Below, piece by piece: positions 50,352 through 59,975 of a stretch of DNA of 64,000 nt (position 1 is its first letter; every line of letters starts with the position of its first letter). Below the pieces are notes generated by a model that saw nothing but the letters and a program-made list of their open reading frames with translations, was not told where the DNA came from and did not search any database. The stretch comes from Candidatus Gracilibacteria bacterium GN02-873 (GTDB lineage Bacteria; Patescibacteriota; Gracilibacteria; BD1-5; UBA2023), in the NCBI GenBank assembly GCA_003260345.1, contig MORC01000001.1, forward strand, positions 619,335 through 683,334. Direction: 5' to 3'. Position numbers and translations under genes: made by a program.

Positions 50352-50780
50352 ATGAACAAAAAAAATAAACAAATCATTCATGCACTTCAAATGCTATACG
50401 GCGCATTCAATTGCAATATTTATGCGAAAGAAGCATGGGCACAACGATATGATTTATATTTTGGCGAACGATATGTTCGCGAAAGCGAAAAAATGTACGC
50501 AGAAAAATCGGCGTACATAAAAAAAGCGGTGGCTTTTATAAAAAAGCACGCGCTTCCAATTAAATATGGCGTAGAAATGCAAAAAAAATATACAGAGTAT
50601 GGTGGCTACTACACTATACCTTGCGTGTATTTTTCTTACGCAGGATGTCAAGTGTCTTTCCATATGCCTTATGACTGGCATTTTACGAAAAGCCTCAAAA
50701 AATACAATGGAAAGTGGAACAATCGCGTAAATGCGACTTTCCCTATGCGCCTAATGGCGATTATACAATCTAACAATTAA
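50352..50780 (+). CDS. hypothetical phage protein targeted by two host spacers, 142 aa
   Basis: I start at ATG 50352. The product is basic, Tyr- and Lys-rich, with two Cys and no TGA. No family is recognised. Protospacers of CRISPR spacers 11 and 12 lie inside it (50459-50486 and 50491-50517, minus strand). It is followed after 5 nt by the 98-aa gene, so the two are probably cotranscribed. Confidence 0.65.
   Translation: MNKKNKQIIHALQMLYGAFNCNIYAKEAWAQRYDLYFGERYVRESEKMYAEKSAYIKKAVAFIKKHALPIKYGVEMQKKYTEYGGYYTIPCVYFSYAGCQVSFHMPYDWHFTKSLKKYNGKWNNRVNATFPMRLMAIIQSNN
50459..50517 (-). other. two protospacers for CRISPR spacers 11 and 12
   Basis: On the minus strand 50486-50459 matches spacer 11 (33943-33970) at 27 of 28 positions (mismatch at position 1) after TTTC. 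50517-50491 matches spacer 12 (34007-34033) at 25 of 27 (mismatches at 17 and 20) after TTTA. Both have Cas12a-type TTTV PAMs on the correct side. Confidence 0.88.
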
Positions 50781-50785
50781 TAATT

Positions 50786-51082
50786 ATGCATCAACCGCTA
50801 TTTAGCCGAGGAAGCGTACATATCATCGAGGATGGCGATATTGTTCACTTTGATTCTTTTGATATTGATATTACGCAAGCAAAAAAGATATTTGAAGAAA
50901 AAAAGGCAGTCTTTGTATTTTTTGATGATAATGATTTATTAGTATTGCCCCATGAAAAATTAAAATATTTTGAAAGAAAAAAATATTTTAAAAATGGGAA
51001 AATTATCAAAGAAGATGTTTTAGCCTCGTATGAGCGAGAATTTTGGGAAGAATTTAAAAAACTCAATACACATTTTTTCTAA
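50786..51082 (+). CDS. hypothetical phage protein, 98 aa
   Basis: ATG 50786 to TAA overlapping the terminator. Acidic N-terminal half, then Lys- and Phe-rich. No family recognised. Likely cotranscribed with the spacer-targeted gene 5 nt upstream. Confidence 0.6.
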   Translation: MHQPLFSRGSVHIIEDGDIVHFDSFDIDITQAKKIFEEKKAVFVFFDDNDLLVLPHEKLKYFERKKYFKNGKIIKEDVLASYEREFWEEFKKLNTHFF

Positions 51083-51104
51083 CACGCACATCGCGTGTTT
51101 TTTT
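51082..51104 (+). terminator. terminator
   Basis: ACACGC (51082-51087), short loop, GCGTGT (51093-51098), T run. It closes the early gene block before the methyltransferase. Confidence 0.85.
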
Positions 51105-51147
51105 GTCCAAAAAATGGGCACCATTTATTTTATAAATTTTTTAAAAA

Positions 51148-52632
51148 ATGAACTTCCAAAAAGTAAAAATCTCGGAGATCAAACCAAATCCTAATAATCC
51201 GAGAATTATCAAGGACGAGAAATTTAAAAAACTCGTCAAATCAATTCAGGACTTCCCTGAAATGCTGGAACTTCGTCCGATCGTCCTCAATTCTGAGAAT
51301 ATTGTACTTGGTGGAAATATGCGTCTGAAAGCGTGTCAGGAGGCGGGACTGAAAGAAGTTCCGATTATTCGTGCTGAAAATCTCACGCCCGAACAGCAAC
51401 AAGAATTCATTATCAAGGATAATGTTAGTTTCGGTGAATGGGATTATGACGGCTTAGCGAACCAGTTCGATACTTCCCTACTTAATGACTGGGGGTTAGA
51501 TATTGCTTACACAGAGATGGACGAAGAGAGACGCGAACTCGACCAGCAGGCGAAACTCGAAAAAAAAGAAAGTATCTTGAACGAATATTTTGTTGTTCCG
51601 CCTTTTTCTATTCTTGATAGCCGTGCTTGATATTGGCAGGACCGAAAAAAACGATGGCTTGAAATTATTGGAGATATGGGTGAAAGTCGAACTGATACAC
51701 TTATTTCCTCACTTCCAATGAAATATCCTCGTTTATATCGTGAGTATGGAAGAATTCGAAAGGAATGAAAATTTGCAAATTTTGCTGAATATATTTCTTC
51801 TTTCCCGTCGGAAGAACTTGAAAAGGAGTGCAAGGCGATGTCTCAAGGTGTTTCTATTCTTGATCCTGTTCTTTGTGAGGTTTCTCTTCGTTGGTTTTGT
51901 CCAAAGGAATGAGTTTGTATTGACCCTTTTGCGGGGGATTCTGTTTTTGGATGTGTTGCTGGTTCGCTCGGGCGTCGTTTTCGTGGGGTTGAACTTCGCG
52001 AGGAACAAAAAAACTTAAACCAGATGCGGGCTGATGAATTGAAAATCGATGCTTCGTATGTTTGTGATGATGGACAAAATATTGGAAAACACATTGCTGA
52101 AAATTCGGCTGACTTTATTTTTTCTTGTCCGCCGTATTTTGATTTGGAAAAATATTCGGATGATCCGCTCGACGCTTCGAACCAATCTTCTTATGAGGAT
52201 TTTTTAAAAATTCTTGATAATGCCTTTACTGCTTCTATTAAATGCCTCAAAGAAAATCGGTTTGCGGTGGTTGTGATGTCGAATGTTCGAGGGAAAAATG
52301 GTGCATATCATCGAATTTCTGATGATATTAAAGATATTTTCGAAAAAAATGGGATGTGTTTCTATAATGATCTAGTTCTTATCAATCAAGTGTGAACCGC
52401 TGCACTTCGCGCCTCTCCGACAATGCGAACACTCAAAGTTGGACGAACACACCAAAATGTGTTGGTTTTTTATAAGGGCGATACGGATAATATGCTATTC
52501 GATGATTTTGAAAATTCTCGTGAAAATGTGAATATGCATACGGATGTAATGGTTTTTTATAAATGAAATCCAAAAACGGTTTCGGACCATTTTAACATTA
52601 ACGATATAAAAAATGAAAGCAAGGATGTATAA
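51148..52632 (+). CDS. ParB-like domain fused to a DNA amino-methyltransferase
   Basis: With five TGA glycines the frame gives 494 residues. Residues 1-110 are a ParB/sulfiredoxin-like nuclease domain (NPNNPR, then ENIVLGGNMRLKACQEAG). After a linker comes an N4/N6-type methyltransferase with the SAM motif IDPFAGDSVFG and catalytic SCPPY. Such ParB-methylase fusions are common in phages and modify adenine or cytosine. It gives the phage a second modification enzyme beside the C5 methyltransferase. The SpeD-like gene overlaps its end by 8 nt. Confidence 0.87.
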
Positions 52633-52924
52633 TTTTTCTGCCTGGGTTCAAAATACGGATCCAAGATTTTTTCAGGAAGATATAAAAAAGTTACTTCTTG
52701 AGTCGGGTTTTTGAATTTGTGATTTTTCTGAAAAGTTTTTTGAGCCTTTTTGATATACTTGTATTTTTACTTTATCAGAAAGCCATCTTGCGGTGCATAC
52801 TTTCCCTGAGGAGGGTGCTTCGTATATTGAGTTATCTTCATGTGTATCTTTGCCGTTTTCTCGTTTTTGTGAAAATTTTTCGAAAGTTGCTGTTTTAGAT
52901 GAAAATTGACTTATTGACAAATAA
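52625..52924 (+). CDS. SpeD-like S-adenosylmethionine decarboxylase family protein, 99 aa
   Basis: ATG 52625 overlaps the methyltransferase stop by 8 nt; with three TGA glycines it ends in TAA 52922-52924. LSESHLAVHTFPEEGASYIE is the hallmark of pyruvoyl-dependent SpeD: autocleavage would occur before the Ser of ESH, and SSC supplies the conserved Cys. The family decarboxylates SAM for polyamine synthesis; some bacterial and phage homologues have become ornithine or arginine decarboxylases. The substrate cannot be told here. Coupling to a SAM-using enzyme is striking. Confidence 0.8.
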
Positions 52925-53008
52925 AAATATTTATTGATAAATATTTTCTAAAAATATTTAAAACTATTCAAAAACTAATCAATTTATTTTCTAATTTTTT
53001 TTGTAAAA

Positions 53009-53449
53009 ATGCTTGAAAATTTTAAGGGTAAAAATTGAATAAATAATTTTGCGAAAAATCCACAAAATATCAACCGCAAAGGTCGTCCAAAAAAGTGAGT
53101 GAATGCTGTGAATGCTGAACTCACAAAAAAGGGTTATGAACCTGCGAGAAAATCTGATATTGAGGCTATCTATATGCAGTTAGTTAATCTTCCTCAGGAT
53201 ATGCTCGAAAAACTTGTGAAGGACAAAAAGCAACCGATGATAGTGCGTATTGTTATTCGCAATATGCTTCATTCGACGAAAGGATTTGAAATTCTTGAAA
53301 AAATCCTTGATCGTGGAATTGGAAAACCGACGACGAATATTGAAGCAAAAACCGACACAATGCACCATATTGTAGATGCCGAGGAACTTCAAAAACTACA
53401 TAATCTATTTTTATGAAATTGAGACAACGACGCACACGAGAACTCATAA
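53009..53449 (+). CDS. terminase small subunit-like protein
   Basis: With TGA as Gly the frame runs 146 residues from ATG 53009 to TAA 53447-53449. The N-terminus (NPQNINRKGRPKKG) matches the DNA-binding arm of DUF5681-type phage proteins found before TerL, followed by a helical domain. It overlaps the large terminase start by 37 nt. The role is inferred from position and this motif. Confidence 0.65.
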
Positions 53450-54975
53450 CGAAGTTACTCGCTGAAACGAATAATTTTCGTGTTGAATTTTTTCGACCGC
53501 AAAAATCACTGAATACCACACAACGCGCTGAATTATTCTTGCTCTGGTGGTATTTTTATTTTTATTACAATTTCAAGGCTGATTTTGCCGATTTCCACGC
53601 CGATTGGGCGAAGGCTATTACTGATGATACTCTCTCGGTTATGTTGGTTGCTTTCCGTGGTTCGCTCAAAACGGAAATGGTGAAGGCATATCTTGTATAT
53701 TGTGCCGTATATGCTATTGAACCGTATATTATTGTGCAGAGCTTCGATGAGGAAAGTTCAGTGAATATCTTGTATAGTGTCGCGAGAATGCTGATGTCTG
53801 AACTTATTCGCAAGGATTATGGCGATATTTTCCCTTTGAGTTCGAAGCGAGAAGAATTTTTGAAAAAATCAGTTAAAAACTTCGATACAACGAACGGCGT
53901 AAAGTTCATTGCGAAGTCTACTCGTCAGGGTGTGCGTGGTGCGAATACCTTCAATGAATATTCAGGTTCATCGCGTCCTACTTTGCTCGTACTTGACGAT
54001 ATCGACACGAACGATAGCACCGCCAATTCGGCGATTATTGATAAGAATTATAATAAGATTATTGGTGAAACGATCGGGGCGATGTCGAATGAACGCTCAA
54101 AGATAATTTTTTTATGAAATATTATCGTTTCCGATGGCGTTGTGCCTCGTTTTGTCGAAAACTACAAAAATTCAAGCCACTGGAAAGTGTTCGAGCAACC
54201 ACTACTGAAAGATAAGAACCGAGATAATCTCTCCCCCGATAATATTTCGTGGGGGGAGTTTTTTAGCGTGGAAAAAGTACGCGAGAAAATGGAAACCGAA
54301 AAAGAACTATTCGAGCCTAATCAGTTACTTATTCCGTTACTCTCTGGGCGTGCATATCTTCCTCTTGACACTATTCGCACTCTTCCCCATCCAGCATATA
54401 CGGAGGATGTGAAATATAGAGACTTGCGGTGGTATGTGCCGACCGCCAACCTCACGGAAGAACTCAAAAAATACTACTTATTTATGGGCGTTGATACTTC
54501 CCGCGGTGGGGATTATTCGAGTATATCAGTCAGGACACAGGACGCAAAACTCATTGCGCATTTCTATTCCAAAGTGCCGTCAGACGAACTTGTTGAGATT
54601 ATTGAGTATATCATATCACAAGGCTTTTACGGCAGAATAGGCGTCGAAATCAATAACTCGGGTTATTCGACCATAGACATTGCCAAGCGTCGATGGTGGT
54701 CGCATATGCTCTTCCGACGCAAGAATATAAACAAACAGTATGATCAGTCGACCGACACGCTCGGATGGTGGACCGGTACAGGCACGCGCGAAATTATGCT
54801 TGCGGAATACGAACAAAGCATACGAAATCATATATTGACAGAGTTCGACGACCGCGTGAGAGAAGAAACGGAACACTTTGCCAATATCAATGGAAAACCG
54901 CAGGCAATGCCACCATATCACGATGACGGGATTATGAGTGATGCTATATGCGTGCAGATGTTCAAGTATTGATAG
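53413..54975 (+). CDS. terL: terminase large subunit
   Basis: A 520-residue frame with two TGA glycines, ending TGA-TAG. The ATPase part has a deviant Walker A (VAFRGSLKTEM, about residues 79-89) and Walker B TLLVLDDID. The nuclease part has MGVDTSRGGDYSS, VEINNSGYS and a late Asp pair (YHDDGIMSDA). It powers packaging of DNA into the procapsid. Portal, scaffold and capsid genes follow in the usual order. Confidence 0.9.
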
Positions 54976-55032
54976 GTCCAACGAAAAACAAAAAATATTT
55001 TTCAAATTTTTCTCAAAAATTATTTCCCCCTT

Positions 55033-55464
55033 ATGCCAAAAAAGAAAAATAAAAAAATGCACGAGCGAACGGTAGATAATATCAATATTGCTTTGCGCTT
55101 ACTTGAAATACGGGAAAAATTCCCCAAGTTAAAAGATATCAGTATTAAGCGTATTATAGCGGAAGGTTGGACAACTTCGGAAATTCTTTCAGGAAAAATT
55201 GAGGACAATATTTTTATTCCAGCGTGCAAATTTTCGTGTGTGTGAGAAAATCAAATACAATACTTCTATATTCCGATGCTTACCTCTCGTCAGTGGAGCA
55301 AATACACGGCGAAAGATAAGAAAAGTTTACTTACTAAAATTCAAAAAAATGGAAAATACCTTTGATACGCTTGCGATTCTTCCCTCTCGTGAACAACAGA
55401 ACTTGCTTTCGAAGAGGTCAAAAAACGCGGTTTTGTGCAGTTACGGCTACCTTTCGAGTGATAA
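55033..55464 (+). CDS. hypothetical phage protein overlapping the portal gene, 143 aa
   Basis: ATG 55033; with TGA as Gly it runs to TAA 55462-55464. The basic N-terminus (PKKKNKKMHERT) and DISIKRIIAEGWTTSEILSG suggest a small DNA-binding protein. Its last 116 nt overlap the portal start in another frame, yet the residues (LAFEEVKKRGFVQLRLPFEG) still look protein-like. If TGA were a stop it would end at 55245 (70 aa). Confidence 0.55.
55337..55363 (-). other. protospacer-like match to CRISPR spacer 1
   Basis: On the minus strand this matches spacer 1 (33322-33348) at 25 of 27 positions; mismatches are at spacer positions 1 and 20. The flanking PAM bases read TATC, not TTTV. It spans the portal start codon. 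Confidence 0.75.
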
Positions 55465-56560
55465 GTCGAACGATAATCGGAAATTCATTATTGAACGCAT
55501 ATTCGGACTTACGGAAGGACGGACAAAAATCGGAAATGTCGATATGCTCACGCTCTTGGTGGAAACAGGGCTATATGCGACCGTGTCAGGTTCGTATGCC
55601 GATATTGTTGGGGAAAATAATATCATCGATATTCACGAAGTACGCAGATTCACGGAAGACCTTATTGCTACCGACATTGGCGCACTCACCGTATATACAG
55701 ATGAGAACGGCGAACGGAAAATACGAGCCGTGGGTGCGGATACACTTTTCTCGTTTTATCACGACGGGAAAAAATACTATTCAGAAATTATTATATACAA
55801 CCAAAGTACGAATAGTGATACGAATAATATCAATAATAATTTTTCACAATATGACAAAAATAAAAAGAAATATGCCTTTGTCCGTACCTTCTTGACAGGA
55901 CGAAATGAATGCGCATTGTACGAACTTGGAAGTGGGGATGCGGTTAGTACTTTTTCAGATGCCAAGCGTGTACCACTTACGACAATCGATGAGACTTCAC
56001 AGATGTCGGAAGTGGAAAATACGACACTTGCGAATGATGAGGCAATTTTTGTCGCGCAGGGGTATGAGAATTTTGACAAAATCCGCACGCTCGTCAATTC
56101 GATAGACAGACTTGTGAACGAGGTGGAAATGGAAACCTACAAGCATCACGATGCGTATATTTTGTTCAAAAATGTACAGTTTCCGCGTGATGCGAAAAAC
56201 GCCGATGGAATAATCAACAAAGCGAAGCTCGGGAAAATGGTGGTGGGATTAAGTTCAGACTCATCCATTGAGTATATCACGAATGATAATCCGATGATCG
56301 AGAAGGTTCAGGACAATATCTCACGCCATATTGGTAGAATATCAGCCATCACGAATGTGCCGAGAGAATTTTTCGGCGAACTTACGAACGAAGGGGCTAT
56401 TGGCGCACAGAGCCGTACGCTTCGAATGAGTTTATTCTTTGCTCGTGCAATGCGTATTCGAGAATTGATATCAGAAGCCGCCGAAAAACTTATAGACACT
56501 AAAATCGAATGGCAGAAAATGGTGGGGTATGATGACGAGAACAACCAAGCGGATAAATAA
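55349..56560 (+). CDS. phage portal protein
   Basis: A 403-residue protein in the order terminase-portal-scaffold-capsid. Its C-terminal core (SIEYITNDNPMIEKVQDNIS, then ITNVPREFFGE) resembles SPP1-type portals, which form the dodecameric DNA gate. No TGA. ATG 55349 gives the best start; the first 116 nt overlap the previous gene. Confidence 0.8.
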   Translation: MENTFDTLAILPSREQQNLLSKRSKNAVLCSYGYLSSDKSNDNRKFIIERIFGLTEGRTKIGNVDMLTLLVETGLYATVSGSYADIVGENNIIDIHEVRRFTEDLIATDIGALTVYTDENGERKIRAVGADTLFSFYHDGKKYYSEIIIYNQSTNSDTNNINNNFSQYDKNKKKYAFVRTFLTGRNECALYELGSGDAVSTFSDAKRVPLTTIDETSQMSEVENTTLANDEAIFVAQGYENFDKIRTLVNSIDRLVNEVEMETYKHHDAYILFKNVQFPRDAKNADGIINKAKLGKMVVGLSSDSSIEYITNDNPMIEKVQDNISRHIGRISAITNVPREFFGELTNEGAIGAQSRTLRMSLFFARAMRIRELISEAAEKLIDTKIEWQKMVGYDDENNQADK

Positions 56561-56582
56561 TTTTATTTTTTAATTTTCAAAA

Positions 56583-56744
56583 ATGAAAATCCCTTTTTAT
56601 AAAATCACAGAAATCATTGAAAAAGATGAAACGGCACGGCGAGAAATCAATATTTTTGCTAAAAAAACTTTTGTGCTTTTAAATCTCTTTTTGTATTTTG
56701 TTTTTGGTGTGTTGGTGTTATTTAAAATATTCGGATTTGTGTAG
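56583..56744 (+). CDS. small phage membrane protein, 53 aa
   Basis: ATG 56583 to TAG inside a terminator hairpin. A charged N-terminal half precedes one membrane helix (VLLNLFLYFVFGVLVLFKIF). Unknown. The 56745-56967 stretch that follows has no gene. Confidence 0.45.
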   Translation: MKIPFYKITEIIEKDETARREINIFAKKTFVLLNLFLYFVFGVLVLFKIFGFV

Positions 56745-56760
56745 TCCGAATATTTTTTTG
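56726..56760 (+). terminator. terminator after the portal block
   Basis: AATATTCGGA (56726-56735), 9-base loop, TCCGAATATT (56745-56754), then T run. Confidence 0.85.
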
Positions 56761-56967
56761 CGTGCGTATTTTTTTCTCTTTTTCTATTTTTGCATTTTTC
56801 ATTTGGAAAAAATTTGTGATTTTTATTTTCAAAAAAAGTATGGCAAAAATTCGTGCAGGAAAATAAAAGGAATAATATAGTGGGCAAGACGGCGTCCCCT
56901 ATCGCAGTCAGTCGGTGGTAATTCCCGTTAGAATTATACTTTTTATTCGTAAACCATTATCGTTAAT

Positions 56968-57582
56968 ATGGATCCAGTTAATCACTCTCAGCAGGGAGAA
57001 GCACCTCAAAATGAGGCAAATAACACGCCTAAGACAACCGAGACGGCACAAATATCGGAAACACCGAAAAATGCTCAAAATGAGGCAAAAACCGATGCGA
57101 AGGATGCAGAAATTGCACGCCTTAAAGAAGAGGTTGCACGCCTCGGAAAAAACCTCGGAAAAATCCACGAGGAAAAAAAGCGCGCAGAGGAAGAAGAAGC
57201 CAAAAAGCGTGGCGAGTTTGAGAAACTCTACAACGAGAGCAAAACGACACTCGAAACACTTACGGCGGATAGCGAAAGTCAGAAAAAGAAGCTTGAAACC
57301 TATGATGGTTACTTCAAGGCTCAATATGACGCGCGTATTGCTTCACTTGACGCGGACAAAAAGGCAGTTATTGAAAAACTCCTTGATGGAAAAAGTGATT
57401 TTGAAAAATTTTCTCTCCTTGATGAGACGCTTGCGATTATTGCACCGAATACGCCAAACAACTTTGGACGAGTTCCAGAGGGTGGGCAGAGTGCGGGAAA
57501 ATCTTCAAATGAAGGCAAAGTCCAAGAATTGCTCAAAGCGGGCAAATTTCGCGAGGCTCTCAAATTGAGAAATCAGGAATAA
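56968..57582 (+). CDS. capsid scaffolding-like protein
   Basis: A 204-residue protein rich in Glu, Lys and Ala with a long coiled coil (IARLKEEVARLGKNLGKIHE) and a conserved-looking tail (LLKAGKFREALKLRNQE). This is the layout of DUF4355-type scaffolds, located directly before the major capsid gene. No TGA. Confidence 0.72.
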   Translation: MDPVNHSQQGEAPQNEANNTPKTTETAQISETPKNAQNEAKTDAKDAEIARLKEEVARLGKNLGKIHEEKKRAEEEEAKKRGEFEKLYNESKTTLETLTADSESQKKKLETYDGYFKAQYDARIASLDADKKAVIEKLLDGKSDFEKFSLLDETLAIIAPNTPNNFGRVPEGGQSAGKSSNEGKVQELLKAGKFREALKLRNQE

Positions 57583-57607
57583 TCTTTAATCTTTTATTTT
57601 TTCTCTT

Positions 57608-58726
57608 ATGACTAATAACGGACAGTCACACAACAACACGAATATCATCAAGCGTGATGTATCAGATATTATTCAGGCTCGTGCACAGGGCATCTCTCAG
57701 TTCGTATTCGATGCGTTGAGTAATGGCGCTTCGTTCGACCGAGCGAAAAGCTTTAAGCACGAATGGATCAATGTTCTTATCGAACCGCGGAAATTCATTG
57801 TTAAAACCGCAACGGGTACGACTATCGAATTCGACGGGAAACTTCCAAAGGTTGACTATGTTCTCTCGTTCGAGACAGCCGATGGAACAGAAACAAGCGC
57901 GGTGGTACTTGTGAAATCTCTTTCAGGCTCTACGGCTACGGTTGAAATCCTTGCCGGTGCAATCACAGATATCACAGCAAAATCCGTGGCAAGCGTGGTG
58001 TCAGACGGTACGCCAGAAGGACGCGACTTTGCTCGTGGTGGGTTCCAAGATGGTGACACAGAATACAACTTCACGCAGAACTTCGATGAAGGGTACACTA
58101 TCACGGGTTCAATGCAACAAATGGAAGCGTACGGCGAATTCAATCACGAAGAAGTTCAGCAAGAATACTCTATCATTCGCTACTTGCAAAAACTTACGAA
58201 AGCATCATTGAAAGGCGTTCGATATTCGGGTACAAATTCAGTAGGTCAGCGTGTTTCTACAATGGGTGGTATTGACTACTTCGTGAACAAGAAGGAAGGG
58301 AATGTCTTGTCAGCAACAGGCACTCCAACACTCAAAGATTTCCAAACAATCACAGAAATGATTGCGAAGAAGGGTGGTGATGTGAATAATCTTGTTATTT
58401 ACGCACACACAAAACACGCGGAAGCCGTGAATAAGTTCAATACTATCACAGGTGGTGTAACAGAAAAGGTGCGTGGTGGTGTTCCAGAATTCGTATTGCT
58501 TCCAGCAGGCGGGACAGTGCGCATTAAATTCGACGCAAACCTTCCGACGAATAAAATCTATTTCCTTAATAAGTCAGGGTTCGGTATTATCCCTCTTGGA
58601 GACCGAAACGGATACTTCGGAAATGCAATCACGAACGCGGATTCTATTTCTCGTCCGCTTATTGCAGAACCGACACTCGTTGTACGCAATGCATTGGTAG
58701 ACCACGGGGTGATTGTTTTGAAATAA
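57608..58726 (+). CDS. major capsid protein (HK97-fold type)
   Basis: A 372-residue protein after the scaffold. The N-terminal arm (DIIQARAQGISQFVFDALSN) is followed by a central domain and a C-terminal part (RVSTMGGIDYFVN, then SRPLIAEPTLVVRNALVDHG) typical of HK97-fold capsids. GC content is a bit higher and there is no TGA, as expected for a highly expressed gene. The family assignment rests on gene order and these features. Confidence 0.78.
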   Translation: MTNNGQSHNNTNIIKRDVSDIIQARAQGISQFVFDALSNGASFDRAKSFKHEWINVLIEPRKFIVKTATGTTIEFDGKLPKVDYVLSFETADGTETSAVVLVKSLSGSTATVEILAGAITDITAKSVASVVSDGTPEGRDFARGGFQDGDTEYNFTQNFDEGYTITGSMQQMEAYGEFNHEEVQQEYSIIRYLQKLTKASLKGVRYSGTNSVGQRVSTMGGIDYFVNKKEGNVLSATGTPTLKDFQTITEMIAKKGGDVNNLVIYAHTKHAEAVNKFNTITGGVTEKVRGGVPEFVLLPAGGTVRIKFDANLPTNKIYFLNKSGFGIIPLGDRNGYFGNAITNADSISRPLIAEPTLVVRNALVDHGVIVLK

Positions 58727-58766
58727 TTCCCCTTTCCCTTTCATTTAGTTCATAACTTTGTTTTTT

Positions 58767-59111
58767 ATGGCAGAGAAAAAAACAGCCGACGAAGCGGTAA
58801 ATGACACAACCGCGGAAAATACAAACGCCGTTGATGATGCACAAGCACCATCAACGACAGATACCACAGATACAGCCGCAGAAGTAGCAACCAACGCGGA
58901 TGTAGCCGCGGACACGACCGCAGAAAATGCGGATGTAGTAGTAGAAGCACCGAAAAATGATGCAACCGAAATGGTGGTATATGCGGTAGATAGCACAGCC
59001 GTTCGTATTGGCGATGAATATTTTTACTCGTCCGATTGGATGATTACTATTCCAGCTCGCTTGGTGGAAGAAGCCGAAAAAATGGGCTTTGTGCGTGTAG
59101 AAAACGCGTAA
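58767..59111 (+). CDS. capsid-associated protein with Ala/Thr-rich tail, 114 aa
   Basis: I start at ATG 58767. About 65 residues of Ala/Thr/Asp/Val low complexity precede a small domain (VVYAVDSTAVRIGDEYFY). Possibly a head decoration or connector protein, from its position after the capsid gene. No TGA. Confidence 0.55.
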   Translation: MAEKKTADEAVNDTTAENTNAVDDAQAPSTTDTTDTAAEVATNADVAADTTAENADVVVEAPKNDATEMVVYAVDSTAVRIGDEYFYSSDWMITIPARLVEEAEKMGFVRVENA

Positions 59112-59191
59112 ATACATTTTTGCTACAATTCCCGAAAATCGGGGGTTGTGCAAAGATTTATTTTTCATATTACTTGCTTAAAAAAATATAT

Positions 59192-59536
59192 ATGCAAATC
59201 AAGTCAGACACTCAAATACTCAATAATATTATTGGGGCGAACTATATTGAGCACCAGGTATTTCTCGCCGAACAAATCATTGAAAATTATATTGGCGGAA
59301 CGCCGAAAGAATGGGATGAAGGATTATCAGTGGCGACGGCGACACTCTATGAACGCCTTGAACTCGATAGCGGTGTAAAAAGCGAAAGCACGGATGGACA
59401 CTCAATTAGTTATCAAGATATGAAGAAGGTGGAGGATTTGCTTGGTGCAAGACTTGTAGCCTTACTCGAACGATATCGCACATTGCTCGACCCCAGCACA
59501 ACTTCGACCGTTGGAAATTTTTTCAACCTCTTATAG
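59192..59536 (+). CDS. head-tail connector-like protein, 114 aa
   Basis: ATG 59192 to TAG. Helical, with DMKKVEDLLGARLVALLERYR. Position between capsid and tail genes and size fit the gp6/gp15-type head connectors. No direct motif. Confidence 0.55.
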   Translation: MQIKSDTQILNNIIGANYIEHQVFLAEQIIENYIGGTPKEWDEGLSVATATLYERLELDSGVKSESTDGHSISYQDMKKVEDLLGARLVALLERYRTLLDPSTTSTVGNFFNLL

Positions 59537-59574
59537 TTCCCTTTTTCAGGGATTTTCGTTTTTTATTTTTTTGT

Positions 59575-59925
59575 ATGAAAAATTTTATATTCAATTATTC
59601 GTGCGATATATACGGCTTTGTCGTTGCGGATGTGAACTACACGAACAAACGCCAAACAACGCTTAAATATAAAAATGTGCCTTGTTATATCACAGCAGAT
59701 ACAGACGGATATTTCGCGCCGAATGTAACAAGTGATAAAAACAGCCAACTTGAACGGAAAAAGGGCGTTCGCATTTCCCTACCGCTTGAAAAAAGAGCCG
59801 TTGAGGTGGGCGATGAAGTCGTGTGTGAAGGAACGAAATACATTGTCGAAGATGTCAGCACACGAAAATTCGCGAGTGGACGAGGTGGCTCGATACTCTT
59901 GAAGTGTCGAAAACACGAACAATAG
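59575..59925 (+). CDS. head closure-like protein, 116 aa
   Basis: ATG 59575 to TAG. Beta-rich pattern ending KFASGRGGSILLKCRK; fits the small stopper or head-closure proteins that follow the connector. Inference from gene order. Confidence 0.5.
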   Translation: MKNFIFNYSCDIYGFVVADVNYTNKRQTTLKYKNVPCYITADTDGYFAPNVTSDKNSQLERKKGVRISLPLEKRAVEVGDEVVCEGTKYIVEDVSTRKFASGRGGSILLKCRKHEQ

Positions 59926-59975
59926 TTTTTTGAAAATATTTTTTGAGAATATTTTTTAAATAGATTTTTGAAATT

